Origin: Paenibacillus pedocola
GTDB taxonomy: Bacteria > Bacillota > Bacilli > Paenibacillales > Paenibacillaceae
Direction: 5' to 3'
Assembly (NCBI RefSeq): GCF_031599675.1
Contig: NZ_CP134223.1
Span: forward strand, 3,162,001 to 3,226,000
DNA: 64,000 nt
Within the stretch, counting starts at the first letter, position 1. Every line of letters begins with the position of its first letter. Shown in pieces: positions 16,969-25,583 of this stretch. Made by a program: the position numbers and the translations under genes. Below the pieces are notes generated by a model. The model searched no databases and had not been told where the DNA came from. It saw nothing but the letters and a program-made list of their open reading frames with translations.

Positions 16969-18057
16969 ATGAACCGGAAAAATGGGATGATGTACGCACC
17001 TACACATGAAGCTCGTCCGGTGGTAGGGCCGGGAGAATTCACTTTTGCAGCGATTGCATTGGATCACGGCCACATCTACGGGATGTGCAACGGGCTTGTG
17101 GAAGCTGGCGCAGTGCTGAAATGGGTCTACGATCCAGATGAGGCCAAGGTCAAAGCCTTCACCGCCGTCTATCCGGGGGTCAGAGCCGCCCGCAACGCCG
17201 AAGAGATTCTTGAGGATCCTGAAGTCCGGCTGGTTGCAGCTGCAGCTGTTCCCTCTGAACGGGCAGGTCTGGGACTTAGAGTCATGGCGCACGGGAAGGA
17301 TTATTTTACGGACAAGACACCGTTTACTTCGCTTGCCCAGCTAGCGGATGTGCGGATTCAGGCGGCAGAGACCAAGCGCAAATACATGACTTATTTCAGC
17401 GAACGGCTGCATGTAGAAAGCGCTGTTTACGCCGGACATATGGTAGAGCAGGGCGCGATCGGCCGTGTCATTCAAGTGATTGGCATGGGCCCGCACCGCT
17501 TGAATGCGGCAAGCCGGCCGGAGTGGTTCTTCAAGCGTGAGAACTACGGCGGTATTCTCTGCGACATCGGCAGCCACCAGATCGAGCAGTTTCTCTTTTA
17601 CGCGGGCTGCCGCGATGCTAAGGTGCTGCACAGTAAAGTTGCCAATTATAATAATGCTGCTTACCCTGAACTTGAAGATTTCGGCGATGCAACGCTTGTC
17701 GGGGACAATGGGGCTACACAGTATTTTCGCGTGGACTGGTTTACGCCGGAGGGACTCGGAACCTGGGGTGACGGCCGGACGATTATTATGGGGACCGAAG
17801 GTTATATCGAGCTGCGCAAGTACAGTGATATTGCCCGTTCCGATGCCAGAGATCATGTCTATTGGGTAGACGGTCAGGGCGAGCATTATGAGCATGTCGC
17901 AGGCAAGGTGGGCTATCCCTTCTTTGGGGAGCTGATTCTGGATTGTCTGCAGCGAAGCGAGCTTGCAATGACCCAGGAGCATGTCTTCAAAGCTGCAGAG
18001 CTGTGCCTGATCGCACAGGCTGAAGCAATGAATCTTACACCAGAAACACTGAAATAG
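16969..18057 (+). CDS. Gfo/Idh/MocA-family oxidoreductase 2 (divergent EKP motif)
   Basis: The 362-aa protein has a long N-terminal extension before the Rossmann strand (FAAIALDHGHIYGMCNGLVEAG). Where most family members have EKP it reads YFTDKTPFTSL, keeping the lysine but not Glu or Pro. The C-terminal half keeps GGILCDIGSHQIEQFLFY with the conserved His. AGGAGGATAAGC precedes ATG 16969, and 16 bp separate it from the isomerase. It is a distinct subfamily from the other two oxidoreductases in the operon, so it likely handles a different step or substrate. Confidence 0.85.
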   Translation: MNRKNGMMYAPTHEARPVVGPGEFTFAAIALDHGHIYGMCNGLVEAGAVLKWVYDPDEAKVKAFTAVYPGVRAARNAEEILEDPEVRLVAAAAVPSERAGLGLRVMAHGKDYFTDKTPFTSLAQLADVRIQAAETKRKYMTYFSERLHVESAVYAGHMVEQGAIGRVIQVIGMGPHRLNAASRPEWFFKRENYGGILCDIGSHQIEQFLFYAGCRDAKVLHSKVANYNNAAYPELEDFGDATLVGDNGATQYFRVDWFTPEGLGTWGDGRTIIMGTEGYIELRKYSDIARSDARDHVYWVDGQGEHYEHVAGKVGYPFFGELILDCLQRSELAMTQEHVFKAAELCLIAQAEAMNLTPETLK

Positions 18058-18094
18058 CTTAGCGGAAGCACATTAGAAACGGATGGTGCTAACA

Positions 18095-19132
18095 ATGACT
18101 ACACTTGGAGCAGCCATTATCGGCTGCGGGGCTATTGCTCCCCTCCATGCGAAGGCGATTGCCTCTATGGAAGGTACACAACTGCTGGCCGCGGCAGATA
18201 GCGATGCTGATCAGGCAAAAGCCTTCGGAGAGCAGTACGGCTGCGGGGTTGTGCAGGACTACCGTGAGCTTCTGGGGAGAACAGATATTGACATCGTGCA
18301 TTTGTGTACGCCCCATTACCTGCATGCGCAGATGGCCATTGATTTCCTGAATGCCGGCAAGCATGTCTTAACTGAAAAACCCTTGGCCATGGATGTACCT
18401 TCTGCACGGCGGATGCTGGAAGCCGCGGATCACAGCAAAGGTCAGCTTGGCGTCGTATTCCAGAACCGTTACAATGAGCCTTCCATGCAGATCAGGCAGA
18501 CAATAGATGGCGGGACGCTTGGGCGTCTGCTCTGTATGAAGGGCATAGTCACTTGGAACCGCAGTGAGCAGTACTATACGGAGAGCGGCTGGAGGGGCAG
18601 ATGGGCGACAGAAGGCGGCGGCGTACTGATTAATCAGACCATCCATACGCTGGATCTCCTGCAGTGGTTCGGCGGTGAAATATCGTCAGTCAGCGGAAGT
18701 GTGAGTAAGGATGTGCTGGACGGGATCATCGAGGTGGAAGACAGCGCCCATGCCTGCATCACTTTTAGTAACCAGGTGCGGGGGCTTTTCTATGGCACTA
18801 ATGCTTACTCGGTTAATTCACCTGTAGAGCTGGAGCTGGTGTTTGAACATGGAACCCTGCTGCAGCGCCGGGACTGCCTTTATCTGTGGAAAGACGGCCG
18901 TGAGGAGCTATTGTGTGAGCCTAGTGCGGCAGCTAACGGTGGTAAATCGTACTGGGGGAGAGGACATCAGCGGTTAATCCATGATTTTTATGACCATATC
19001 CGGGAGAGACGAGAGTTCTGGCTGAACGGCCGCGAAGGAATAAAAGCACTGGAAGTCATCGCTGGTATCTACAGTTCCCCGGGAAGCCAGAGAATTATTC
19101 CCGCAACCGCCAAGGGGCTTCACTCAAATTGA
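18095..19132 (+). CDS. Gfo/Idh/MocA-family oxidoreductase 3
   Basis: The 345-aa paralogue has a Rossmann motif AAIIGCGAIAPLHA, the catalytic EKP (VLTEKPLAMD), and GGGVLINQTIHTLDLLQW. The in-frame ATG at 18083 overlaps the only plausible ribosome site (GGATGGTG), so ATG 18095 is chosen. It is the last gene of the operon. No strong terminator is visible before msrA 80 bp later. It is closer in sequence to oxidoreductase 1 than to oxidoreductase 2, as judged from the shared WRGRWATEGGGVL / WRATWAGEGGGVL segments. Confidence 0.87.
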   Translation: MTTLGAAIIGCGAIAPLHAKAIASMEGTQLLAAADSDADQAKAFGEQYGCGVVQDYRELLGRTDIDIVHLCTPHYLHAQMAIDFLNAGKHVLTEKPLAMDVPSARRMLEAADHSKGQLGVVFQNRYNEPSMQIRQTIDGGTLGRLLCMKGIVTWNRSEQYYTESGWRGRWATEGGGVLINQTIHTLDLLQWFGGEISSVSGSVSKDVLDGIIEVEDSAHACITFSNQVRGLFYGTNAYSVNSPVELELVFEHGTLLQRRDCLYLWKDGREELLCEPSAAANGGKSYWGRGHQRLIHDFYDHIRERREFWLNGREGIKALEVIAGIYSSPGSQRIIPATAKGLHSN

Positions 19133-19211
19133 CTTTATAGACATTTAGCCTTATCTTCATATCATGCGCTTTAATCTTATACAATGATAGACAGAGAGAG
19201 GGAATTGAGTG

Positions 19212-19724
19212 ATGGAACAGGCGATGTTTGCTGGAGGCTGCTTCTGGTGCATGGTCACTCCGTTTGAGGAGCTGCCGGGTATACACGGGATTGTGTCCGG
19301 CTATGCAGGAGGTACAATCGAGAATCCGACCTACGAACAGGTCAAGACTGGAACAACCGGACATTACGAAGTTGTACAGATCACTTTTGATCCGGAAGTA
19401 TTTCCATATGAGAAGCTGCTGGAGCTGTTCTGGCCGCAGATTGATCCGACTGACGATGGAGGACAATTTCAGGACCGGGGAAGCCAGTACCGTACAGCGG
19501 TGTTTTATTATAACGACAATCAGCGTTTAGCGGCCTTAGCTTCCAAAGATCAGGTTGCGGCCAGCGGCCGATTCGAAGGACCGGTCGTGACGGAAATTCT
19601 GCCTGCGCCAGTATTCTACCGGGCTGAAGAATATCATCAGGATTACCATAAAAAGAATCCGAAGCATTACAAAGAGGACCGTGAACAGTCCGGCCGTGAT
19701 ACGTTTATTTCGAAGCACTGGTAA
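19212..19724 (+). CDS. msrA: Peptide methionine-S-sulfoxide reductase MsrA
   Basis: This is a 170-aa MsrA. The active-site GGCFWC has the nucleophile C10 and a second cysteine C13 (GCFWC). Further family marks are GYAGG, the PTYEQVKTGTTGHYE block, FWPQIDPT, D-GGQFQDRGSQYR and EEYHQDYHKKNP. It reduces methionine-S-sulfoxide in oxidised proteins using thioredoxin. No MsrB domain is fused. A GTG at 19209 is an alternative start. The gene is followed by a strong terminator. Confidence 0.95.
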   Translation: MEQAMFAGGCFWCMVTPFEELPGIHGIVSGYAGGTIENPTYEQVKTGTTGHYEVVQITFDPEVFPYEKLLELFWPQIDPTDDGGQFQDRGSQYRTAVFYYNDNQRLAALASKDQVAASGRFEGPVVTEILPAPVFYRAEEYHQDYHKKNPKHYKEDREQSGRDTFISKHW

Positions 19725-19743
19725 AATATAAAATAATCTTGAA

Positions 19744-19785
19744 AAGCCTTATATCTCTTGACTTCTGGAGAAATAAGGCTTTTTG
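19744..19785 (+). terminator. Terminator after msrA
   Basis: AAGCCTTAT and ATAAGGCTT form the stem, with extra pairing TCTC/GGAGA inside, followed by TTTT. Confidence 0.85.
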
Positions 19786-19968
19786 GTTTTTTTGCAGCAA
19801 AGTTGCCTGGAAAGGTGATAATAAAAACGTTTCACCCCAAAAATGAGGACTGAAAACCGAAATTCTGCTCCTACTAAATGGGCTGAAGGAAGACTATAAT
19901 CAATCCTGAAAACGCATACATTTATGGTGCGTGATTGATTTTAATACATTTAATGGAGGAGAATTGAC

Positions 19969-21327
19969 ATGAGAAAAAAATGGCTAATGCCCGTACTCGC
20001 GCTTTTGCTGCTGATCTCCTGCTTCCCCCTGTCTGGTTCCAAAGCCGCAGCAGCTGACTACACACAAGGTGTGAGTCTATCGGGTACCACAGCAACCATC
20101 TGGTTCAAATCGACCGTCAGTACTACATGGGTAGATGCGCATTACAAGATCAACAACGGGACCCAGCTTAATTACCGTATGACCTACAACAGCAGCACTG
20201 CCCGTTATGAGCAGGTGGTGACTGGCGTTGCCAGCGGCACGGTAATCAGTTATTCTTATACCTATAACAACGGAAATCCTGCATATGATACAGGCTGGTT
20301 TACTTACACCGCTGCCGGTGCTACACCTACGACACCACCGGGTTCATCCGGTTCGATCTATTCGATTGCCGCTTCTTCTATTCCAACGGCACCAAGCGGC
20401 TCACTGTCGCTTAAGGTAATGAACGGAACCGGAGGCGCTTATTCAGACAGCCAGGTCTATTGGGGCGTTCTAGGCATTAATCCGGCCAACGGCAAATGGA
20501 GTTATTTGGATCTGAACGGCAATCTCCTACCTATCTCCACTGCACTTAATGACGCTTCCGGGCATCTGACTAAAAACGGTATCAATTACGCCAATATCTA
20601 TCATACCGTCAGCCAGGCCTCTTGGGTGAATATGCCTAAGATCACCTCCGGGCGGATGTTCCTCAGTGTCGGCACCCCTCTGTACATCAAGACCTATGAC
20701 GACGGCTTCGCCGGTCCGGACATCAACAATGCATCCGATCCGAACCGTAATATCTATTTTGATTTTGTGGAATTTACTGTAGATGCAACAGGATACCATG
20801 GGAATACAACACGAGTAGATGCTTTTGGCTTCCCGATCCAGCACCGTCTGGTGAGCCTGTCCGGCTCCTATGATCAGACAGTGGGTGAACTGGAATCGGA
20901 GACCCGTGCGGGAATCTTCACTAAATATCAGAACGAAGTGCCAGCCGCTTTTAAATCGCTGGCTACGGATCAAGCCCCGTACCGCATTATTGCACCGATT
21001 CATGGTTCCTTTGCGGCTGGGGGGGCTAATGCCAATTATTTTGCCGGATATTCCAGCTACAACACCCAGGATATTCTGCGCTGTGACGGTGCACTCACCG
21101 ATGCCGCAACTGCCGCTGCGATCAACCGACATGTCTACACTACCAGCAACTGGAACAATGTAGCGAATTATTATAATGCAGCACCTGCCAACTACTATGC
21201 GAAGTTCTGGCATGACCACAGCATCAGCGGCCTGGCTTACGGCTTCCCGTATGATGATGTCAATGGTCAGGCAGCTTATCTGGAGGTCGGTGACCCTAAA
21301 GGTCTGATCATCCGTGTTGCCTGGTAA
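19969..21327 (+). CDS. Secreted beta-1,3-glucanase: CBM56 + GH64
   Basis: The 452-aa exported enzyme has a signal peptide at about residues 1-28 (MRKKWLMPVLALLLLISC, cleavage near SKAAA). This is followed by a CBM56-like beta-1,3-glucan-binding module to about residue 115, a Pro/Thr/Gly linker (TPTTPPGSSGS) and a GH64 domain. E268 (DFVEFT) and D284 (RVDAFGFP) are 16 residues apart, the same spacing as the catalytic Glu154/Asp170 of the Streptomyces GH64 laminaripentaose-producing enzyme. It should degrade fungal or algal beta-1,3-glucan outside the cell. GGAGGAG lies before ATG 19969. Confidence 0.92.
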   Translation: MRKKWLMPVLALLLLISCFPLSGSKAAAADYTQGVSLSGTTATIWFKSTVSTTWVDAHYKINNGTQLNYRMTYNSSTARYEQVVTGVASGTVISYSYTYNNGNPAYDTGWFTYTAAGATPTTPPGSSGSIYSIAASSIPTAPSGSLSLKVMNGTGGAYSDSQVYWGVLGINPANGKWSYLDLNGNLLPISTALNDASGHLTKNGINYANIYHTVSQASWVNMPKITSGRMFLSVGTPLYIKTYDDGFAGPDINNASDPNRNIYFDFVEFTVDATGYHGNTTRVDAFGFPIQHRLVSLSGSYDQTVGELESETRAGIFTKYQNEVPAAFKSLATDQAPYRIIAPIHGSFAAGGANANYFAGYSSYNTQDILRCDGALTDAATAAAINRHVYTTSNWNNVANYYNAAPANYYAKFWHDHSISGLAYGFPYDDVNGQAAYLEVGDPKGLIIRVAW

Positions 21328-21356
21328 CTCAGTTCATGTTTTGAACTAGTAAACTT

Positions 21357-21397
21357 AACAGATCCGGGAGGCACATAGCCTTTCCGGGTCTGTTGTA
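21357..21397 (+). terminator. Terminator after glucanase
   Basis: AACAGATCCGGGAGG pairs with CCTTTCCGGGTCTGTT (one bulge) across a short loop. The T-run is weak. Confidence 0.7.
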
Positions 21398-21496
21398 TTG
21401 AGTAAATATAGGGCTGATGGTAGGTTTAGCTTGATTCGTTCTATTAAGTTGCACTAATATGAAGTTCATATACCATTACAACTATGAGGTGAATCC

Positions 21497-21922
21497 ATGC
21501 GGTTTCATGAATTTCATAACGGACAAGTGTTTATAACGAAGTCTTTATCCATAACAAAAGAGAATATTACAAGCTTCGCTGCCGAGTTTGATCCGCAATA
21601 TATGCATTTGGATGAAGAGAAAGCCAAGCAGGGTAGATTTAACGGTATCATTGCCTCCGGAATTCAGACCCTTGCGGTTACATTCAAACTATGGGTGGAA
21701 ACGGGCAGCTATGGTGACGATGTTATTGCCGGAACGGCGATGAATAACATTAGATTTATTAAGCCGGTGTTCCCGGGAGATGAATTACATACGATAGTTG
21801 AAGTCATAGATGTAATAGAGAAGAAGAATGAGAACGGGATCGTGACGGTTCGGCTCTCGACCTTCAATCAATCCGATGAAAAAGTATTTGAAGGGGAATT
21901 ATCGGTTCTGGTAAGAAAGTAA
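21497..21922 (+). CDS. MaoC-like dehydratase (R-specific enoyl hydratase family)
   Basis: This is a 141-aa single hot-dog domain protein. The hydratase signature is present: AAEFDPQYMHLDEEKA (catalytic D and H), then GRFNGIIASG. Such enzymes hydrate enoyl-CoA with R stereochemistry or act on related acyl thioesters. AGGTGAATCC precedes ATG 21497. It is a single gene between terminators; the nearby genes give no pathway hint. Confidence 0.88.
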   Translation: MRFHEFHNGQVFITKSLSITKENITSFAAEFDPQYMHLDEEKAKQGRFNGIIASGIQTLAVTFKLWVETGSYGDDVIAGTAMNNIRFIKPVFPGDELHTIVEVIDVIEKKNENGIVTVRLSTFNQSDEKVFEGELSVLVRK

Positions 21923-21944
21923 AGCAGACTCTTTAAGCTCAATA

Positions 21945-21996
21945 AAACAGCAGCAGCTCAGGACCTGTTTATGGTCCGTGACTGCTGCTGTTTCAT
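21945..21996. terminator. Bidirectional terminator
   Basis: AAACAGCAGCAG pairs perfectly with CTGCTGCTGTTT, with an inner GGACC/GGTCC stem. T-rich sequence on both sides lets it serve the MaoC gene (+) and the nuclease-like gene (-). Confidence 0.85.
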
Positions 21997-22025
21997 TTCA
22001 GGGATTAACTTACATCTGATGAAGA

Positions 22026-23288
22026 TCAACCTGCCGCCGGTCTTCTGGTAATCTTCTCCAATACCTCTACGGAGCGTCCGTATTTGCACATTGCATCACA
22101 ATCACAGCGCAAATCCGAGAAGAGAACATAAGAAAGGTTGCGTATCTTGTCCTGCTGCAGAGAAGGACGCAGTAACTGAGCCTGGACTTCCTTTTCACGG
22201 CTGTCAGGAGTAATCAGAAAGAGATGGCATTCGGGATGATTTAAAGATAAGGCCAGGTCGTGCAGCCTAAGAATCCCCGAATAGATAGAGGTGCTTTTCT
22301 CGACTTCAAAGGCGGAAATTATGCAGTCTTTTGCATCCAGCCAGAGAACATCTATAAATGAAATTGTATCGCTGGCAGCTTTAGGCACATTCAGCAGCGG
22401 CAGCGCAGGGAGTGACAATTCCCCGAGCGTCTTGTTGTTCCATTGTCTCTTATGATCATTTTGCGCTATCCAGACTTTATATCCTAGCGAGCGGCCAAGT
22501 TTCGCCAGATGATATTGCATTTCGCTATGTTCTGATTCCTCTCGGTAATCGCTCAAAACCTCCTGATGGCGTTTAAGGCTGCTTTTTTCCCGTTTAGCTG
22601 CATCGGTTTCAAGGACCCTTTCGGCATTCCCGCTGACAATCAGTCGTCCCGAACCTATTTCGAACATGAAGCCGCCTATGGCACCCAAATCCTTTGATAA
22701 CAGTGACCGCTGGCATTCGTTCATATCTATCAGTCCTGCACGCATATCAAGATATTCACTCCATGATCCGAGTTTGATCTTCTGGCCAAGCAGATCATTA
22801 TATCCCCGAACAATCGCAGTATTGAACGGAGGGAAGAGGGTTGGATGCAGGAAATACAGAATATTGGCAACTGCCGGTCCAAGGCCTTTAATTTGCAAGC
22901 TGTCCAGCCTATGAATTTCCCCAAGCAGTTGTTTTTCTTGGCTGGTATGCAGTACAGCTTTGAGAAAACGTCCAAATGCAAGCTGATTCGCCTCATTCTC
23001 ATAAATATCAGGGATGCGAAGTTTAGGTTTCCAATAAAAGGCATGGGCAGCTCCGTCAAAAACCTGCTTTTGTTCACAGATAGCCGACATGATAAATTCC
23101 AGTGTGGAGCCTTTATAATCATTGCCGAAGGTCCGCTGCTCAATATGGTCAATTACATCTGTTAGTCCGTTCCTGATTGTGCGGAAAGCCTTCAAGCGAT
23201 CATTATTATTGAGGAACCAGGTGTTGTACACCGATTCCGGGTCATCTTTAAATTCCTTGATCCGATCTGCAATAAACAGCTCATTCAT
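22026..23288 (-). CDS. Unrecognised protein with HhH-like and PD-(D/E)xK-like regions
   Basis: I do not recognise this 420-aa protein as a named family. Residues 129-161 resemble a DNA-glycosylase helix-hairpin-helix segment (LQIKGLGPAVANILYFLHP). A charged, likely helical linker spans about 225-260. The C-terminal part has a nuclease-like pattern: D313 in SFIDVLWLD followed by AFEVEKSTS (E328, E330, K331), the order of a PD-(D/E)xK active site. Near the end there is a Cys-rich CDCDAMC stretch. A DNA-binding nuclease or repair-related role is an inference from these patterns only. It is a single gene on the minus strand with terminators at both sides. Confidence 0.7.
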   Translation of the reverse strand: MNELFIADRIKEFKDDPESVYNTWFLNNNDRLKAFRTIRNGLTDVIDHIEQRTFGNDYKGSTLEFIMSAICEQKQVFDGAAHAFYWKPKLRIPDIYENEANQLAFGRFLKAVLHTSQEKQLLGEIHRLDSLQIKGLGPAVANILYFLHPTLFPPFNTAIVRGYNDLLGQKIKLGSWSEYLDMRAGLIDMNECQRSLLSKDLGAIGGFMFEIGSGRLIVSGNAERVLETDAAKREKSSLKRHQEVLSDYREESEHSEMQYHLAKLGRSLGYKVWIAQNDHKRQWNNKTLGELSLPALPLLNVPKAASDTISFIDVLWLDAKDCIISAFEVEKSTSIYSGILRLHDLALSLNHPECHLFLITPDSREKEVQAQLLRPSLQQDKIRNLSYVLFSDLRCDCDAMCKYGRSVEVLEKITRRPAAG

Positions 23289-23378
23289 CTTGTTTTTCCC
23301 CCAGACAGCATAATTAAGTCAATTGTACTTGAGGGCAATGCTAGCCGCAGTGCGTTTTGTTCCGTACGGATTAACAGC

Positions 23379-23421
23379 AAAAAGCAGAGCTTTTCCTGTA
23401 ACCGGAGAGGCCCTGCTTTTT
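23379..23421 (-). terminator. Terminator (membrane-protein gene side)
   Basis: AAAAAGCAG pairs with CTGCTTTTT. Read on the minus strand, the stem ends in TTTTT and lies just after the stop of the 23444-23929 gene. It also isolates the promoter of the downstream nuclease-like gene. Confidence 0.75.
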
Positions 23422-23443
23422 ATATAAGATTCTTATAGAGTTA

Positions 23444-23929
23444 TTAGTGGTTCATGCCTGCCATTCCGTTAATAATCTCCGGGTTGACCATACCAAAAAT
23501 CATTGCGATATGTGCGACTACCAGGAAACCGCTGATCAACATAAAGTGCAGCTTCAGCTTGCTCTCCTCCGAACGTTTACGGGCGATCAGACCCAGGTCG
23601 AGCAGGGCTAACGGCAGCAGGAAAAGCACCCCGCTCAAGTAAAAGCCTACCGCGACAACATCGACCCAGGTGTGCCATTCGCCGTTCACCGTGAGTGGTA
23701 CAAATGCAGTCGGGAACAGGTAAAGAAACACTCCGGTAAAATAAAGACCGGCCAGGATACTGCATACCCGGTTGAATGCTCTCAGCGGTCCGTTTAGTTT
23801 TTTGGTGAACAAAATAATAAACTCAGTGACTGTAATCGTCTCTGCAAAAATAACGGGAATCGCCATAAATAAAATCAGATTCCATGGCTGGTTGTCCGCA
23901 AGCAGGGACATATAGTGTGTCATATTCAT
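23444..23929 (-). CDS. Four-TM membrane protein (DUF6803-like)
   Basis: The 161-aa membrane protein has four predicted helices (about residues 17-38, 54-74, 91-113 and 129-150). The start MNMTHYMSLLADNQPWNLILFMAIP and conserved His/Met residues in the last helix (AHIAMIFGMVNPE) resemble DUF6803 proteins, remembered but not checked. The clustered His and Met could bind heme or metal, though this is speculative. A GGAGGATG site precedes the ATG. The function is unknown. Confidence 0.72.
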   Translation of the reverse strand: MNMTHYMSLLADNQPWNLILFMAIPVIFAETITVTEFIILFTKKLNGPLRAFNRVCSILAGLYFTGVFLYLFPTAFVPLTVNGEWHTWVDVVAVGFYLSGVLFLLPLALLDLGLIARKRSEESKLKLHFMLISGFLVVAHIAMIFGMVNPEIINGMAGMNH

Positions 23930-24079
23930 GTTACATCCTCCAATAGCAAAATAGCTTACAATCAGATCTTAGTAGATAACTATGTGGAAAGTATGTAGAA
24001 ACGGGGGTATGATTGAACAAGCTGTGAAGTGAAGCAGGATGGAGTTCAAAGTTATGAATTTTGAGGGGAGCTAGGGGAA

Positions 24080-24754
24080 ATGAACGGAAGGCTGAAGAGT
24101 ATTTTATTTGATTTGGACGGTACCTTAACCGACCCTAAAGAGGGAATTACCAGATGTGTCGAATATGCACTGAACAAGTTTGGTATTGCGGTAGATCATC
24201 TGGATCTGCTGCTCCCGTATATCGGGCCGCCGCTGTATGATTCGTTTGTACAAATTCAGGGATTGTCCGAGGAACAGGCGGCTCAGGCGGTAGTTTATTA
24301 CCGTGAACGTTACAGCACCATAGGGATGTTCGAAAATAGTGTCATTCCTGGTATTCCACAGCTGCTGGAAGCACTTCAGGGAATGGGATATACGTTATAC
24401 GTTGCTACTTCGAAACCAACAGTATTCGCCGAAGAAATTCTCCGGCATTACAGGCTGGACGGTTATTTTAAGCTTGTCGCAGGCAGCAATCTCGATGGTA
24501 CACGCTCCAAGAAGCGTGAGGTGATCCAGTATGTACTGGACCAGAACGCCATCCCTCCCGAAGAGGCTCTGATGATCGGCGACCGGGAGCATGATATTAT
24601 CGGGGCAAAAGGCTGCGGCGTAGCCTCTGTCGGTGTATTATTCGGCTATGGTTCGGAGGAGGAATTGTCCAGTAGCGGCGCGGATTACATTGCTTCCACC
24701 GTAGAGGAGATTAACGAGATCATTTCACGTATTGGTGCATTGGCTGGCGGATGA
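24080..24754 (+). CDS. HAD-IA phosphatase (phosphoglycolate phosphatase-like)
   Basis: The 224-aa HAD hydrolase has motif I FDLDGTLTDP with the nucleophile Asp, an alpha-helical cap 1, motif II in LYVATSKPT, motif III Lys in the GTRSKKREV region and motif IV MIGDREHDIIGAK. The closest functional types are Gph/PgpB-like 5'-nucleotidases and phosphoglycolate phosphatases, which remove phosphate from small metabolites. The substrate cannot be assigned. The next gene starts immediately after its stop. Confidence 0.88.
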   Translation: MNGRLKSILFDLDGTLTDPKEGITRCVEYALNKFGIAVDHLDLLLPYIGPPLYDSFVQIQGLSEEQAAQAVVYYRERYSTIGMFENSVIPGIPQLLEALQGMGYTLYVATSKPTVFAEEILRHYRLDGYFKLVAGSNLDGTRSKKREVIQYVLDQNAIPPEEALMIGDREHDIIGAKGCGVASVGVLFGYGSEEELSSSGADYIASTVEEINEIISRIGALAGG

Positions 24755-24755
24755 C

Positions 24756-25178
24756 ATGAAGATGCTTAGAATCTGTGTTGTTATGCTGTTACTTACGCTT
24801 TTTACTGTCGCCTGCTCTAAGTCTATGAGTTCTAATGAAGCTGCCAAAAAAGGTTATGTTGTCTATGGTCAAAGGGATATATTAAACTACGATTTATTCG
24901 AAGGATTCCTGGATAAAGTAACCAGTAATGAAAATGCAGCGGTTAAATTTGCAATTTATACCATAGAAGGGGACCCCATATTCCACTACCTTGAATATAA
25001 CAATAAAAAGGCTACTATTACGTATACCTACGACAGCAGACAAGATGAGAATGGGGAAAAGGAAAAGGTAAGCACTTCCTGTAAAACTATAAACCTAGTA
25101 GATGGAGTTTACGCTTTAGCAGATTGTGACGACGTTGAAACTGGTAAGCGATTTTATGCCACACAAAAATCTGAATGA
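24756..25178 (+). CDS. DUF4362 lipoprotein
   Basis: The 140-aa product has a lipoprotein signal peptide (MKMLRICVVMLLLTLFTVAC), with the lipobox TVAC giving a lipidated Cys at about residue 20. The mature domain shows the DUF4362 pattern: YGQRDILNYDLFEGFLDKV, then YTIEGDPIFHYLEY and a TITYTYD segment. Family members are extracytoplasmic Bacillota lipoproteins without known function. ATG 24756 lies 1 bp after the HAD stop, so translation may be coupled, but codon bias shifts to more A/T-rich here. Confidence 0.82.
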   Translation: MKMLRICVVMLLLTLFTVACSKSMSSNEAAKKGYVVYGQRDILNYDLFEGFLDKVTSNENAAVKFAIYTIEGDPIFHYLEYNNKKATITYTYDSRQDENGEKEKVSTSCKTINLVDGVYALADCDDVETGKRFYATQKSE

Positions 25179-25261
25179 AGCCTATTTTTTACATTTGCCC
25201 TTGACTTTTTGGATGGCGGTTCAGTATTATGTAACCAGCAACACCATATCCAAGGCATTGA

Positions 25262-25552
25262 CCAAAGACATGATATCCTTCAAGGACTGACCAGAGAGAG
25301 AAGTGATTGGTGAGAGCTTCTTACAGAGACCGGCCGGATGTTACCCCTTTGCAGCCGTGGCACTGAACCCTCCCTGCTGTTAGGGCGGCTGTAAATGCCA
25401 CCGTCTTATCCCCGATACCGGATACCATGAGGATTATGCGACTTTACTTCCGTCTAACAGCAGGGGGTTGTAACAGCGCAGGTCAAATTAGGGTGGAACC
25501 ACGAGCTGAACGCACTCGTCCCTTTACGGGAGAGATGCGTTTTTTTGCGTTC
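25262..25552 (+). promoter_or_regulatory. T-box riboswitch of thrS
   Basis: The T-box sequence AGGGTGGAACCACGAG is at 25490-25505. It is followed by the terminator stem CGCACTCGTCCC / GGGAGAGATGCG with a T-run ending at about 25546. Upstream is a long structured leader with the AGAGAG and GGTGAGAGC-like stem I pieces near 25290-25320 and an unusually long hairpin pairing about 25369-25387 with 25450-25466. It senses uncharged tRNA-Thr and lets thrS transcription continue. The exact specifier triplet was not resolved by eye. Confidence 0.9.
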
Positions 25553-25583
25553 AATTACACTTGAAGAGATGGAGGCCACAATC

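Noticed and set aside
25545..25583. Extended N-terminus for ThrRS
   Set aside because: It would run through the T-box terminator and T-run; GGAGG selects ATG 25584.
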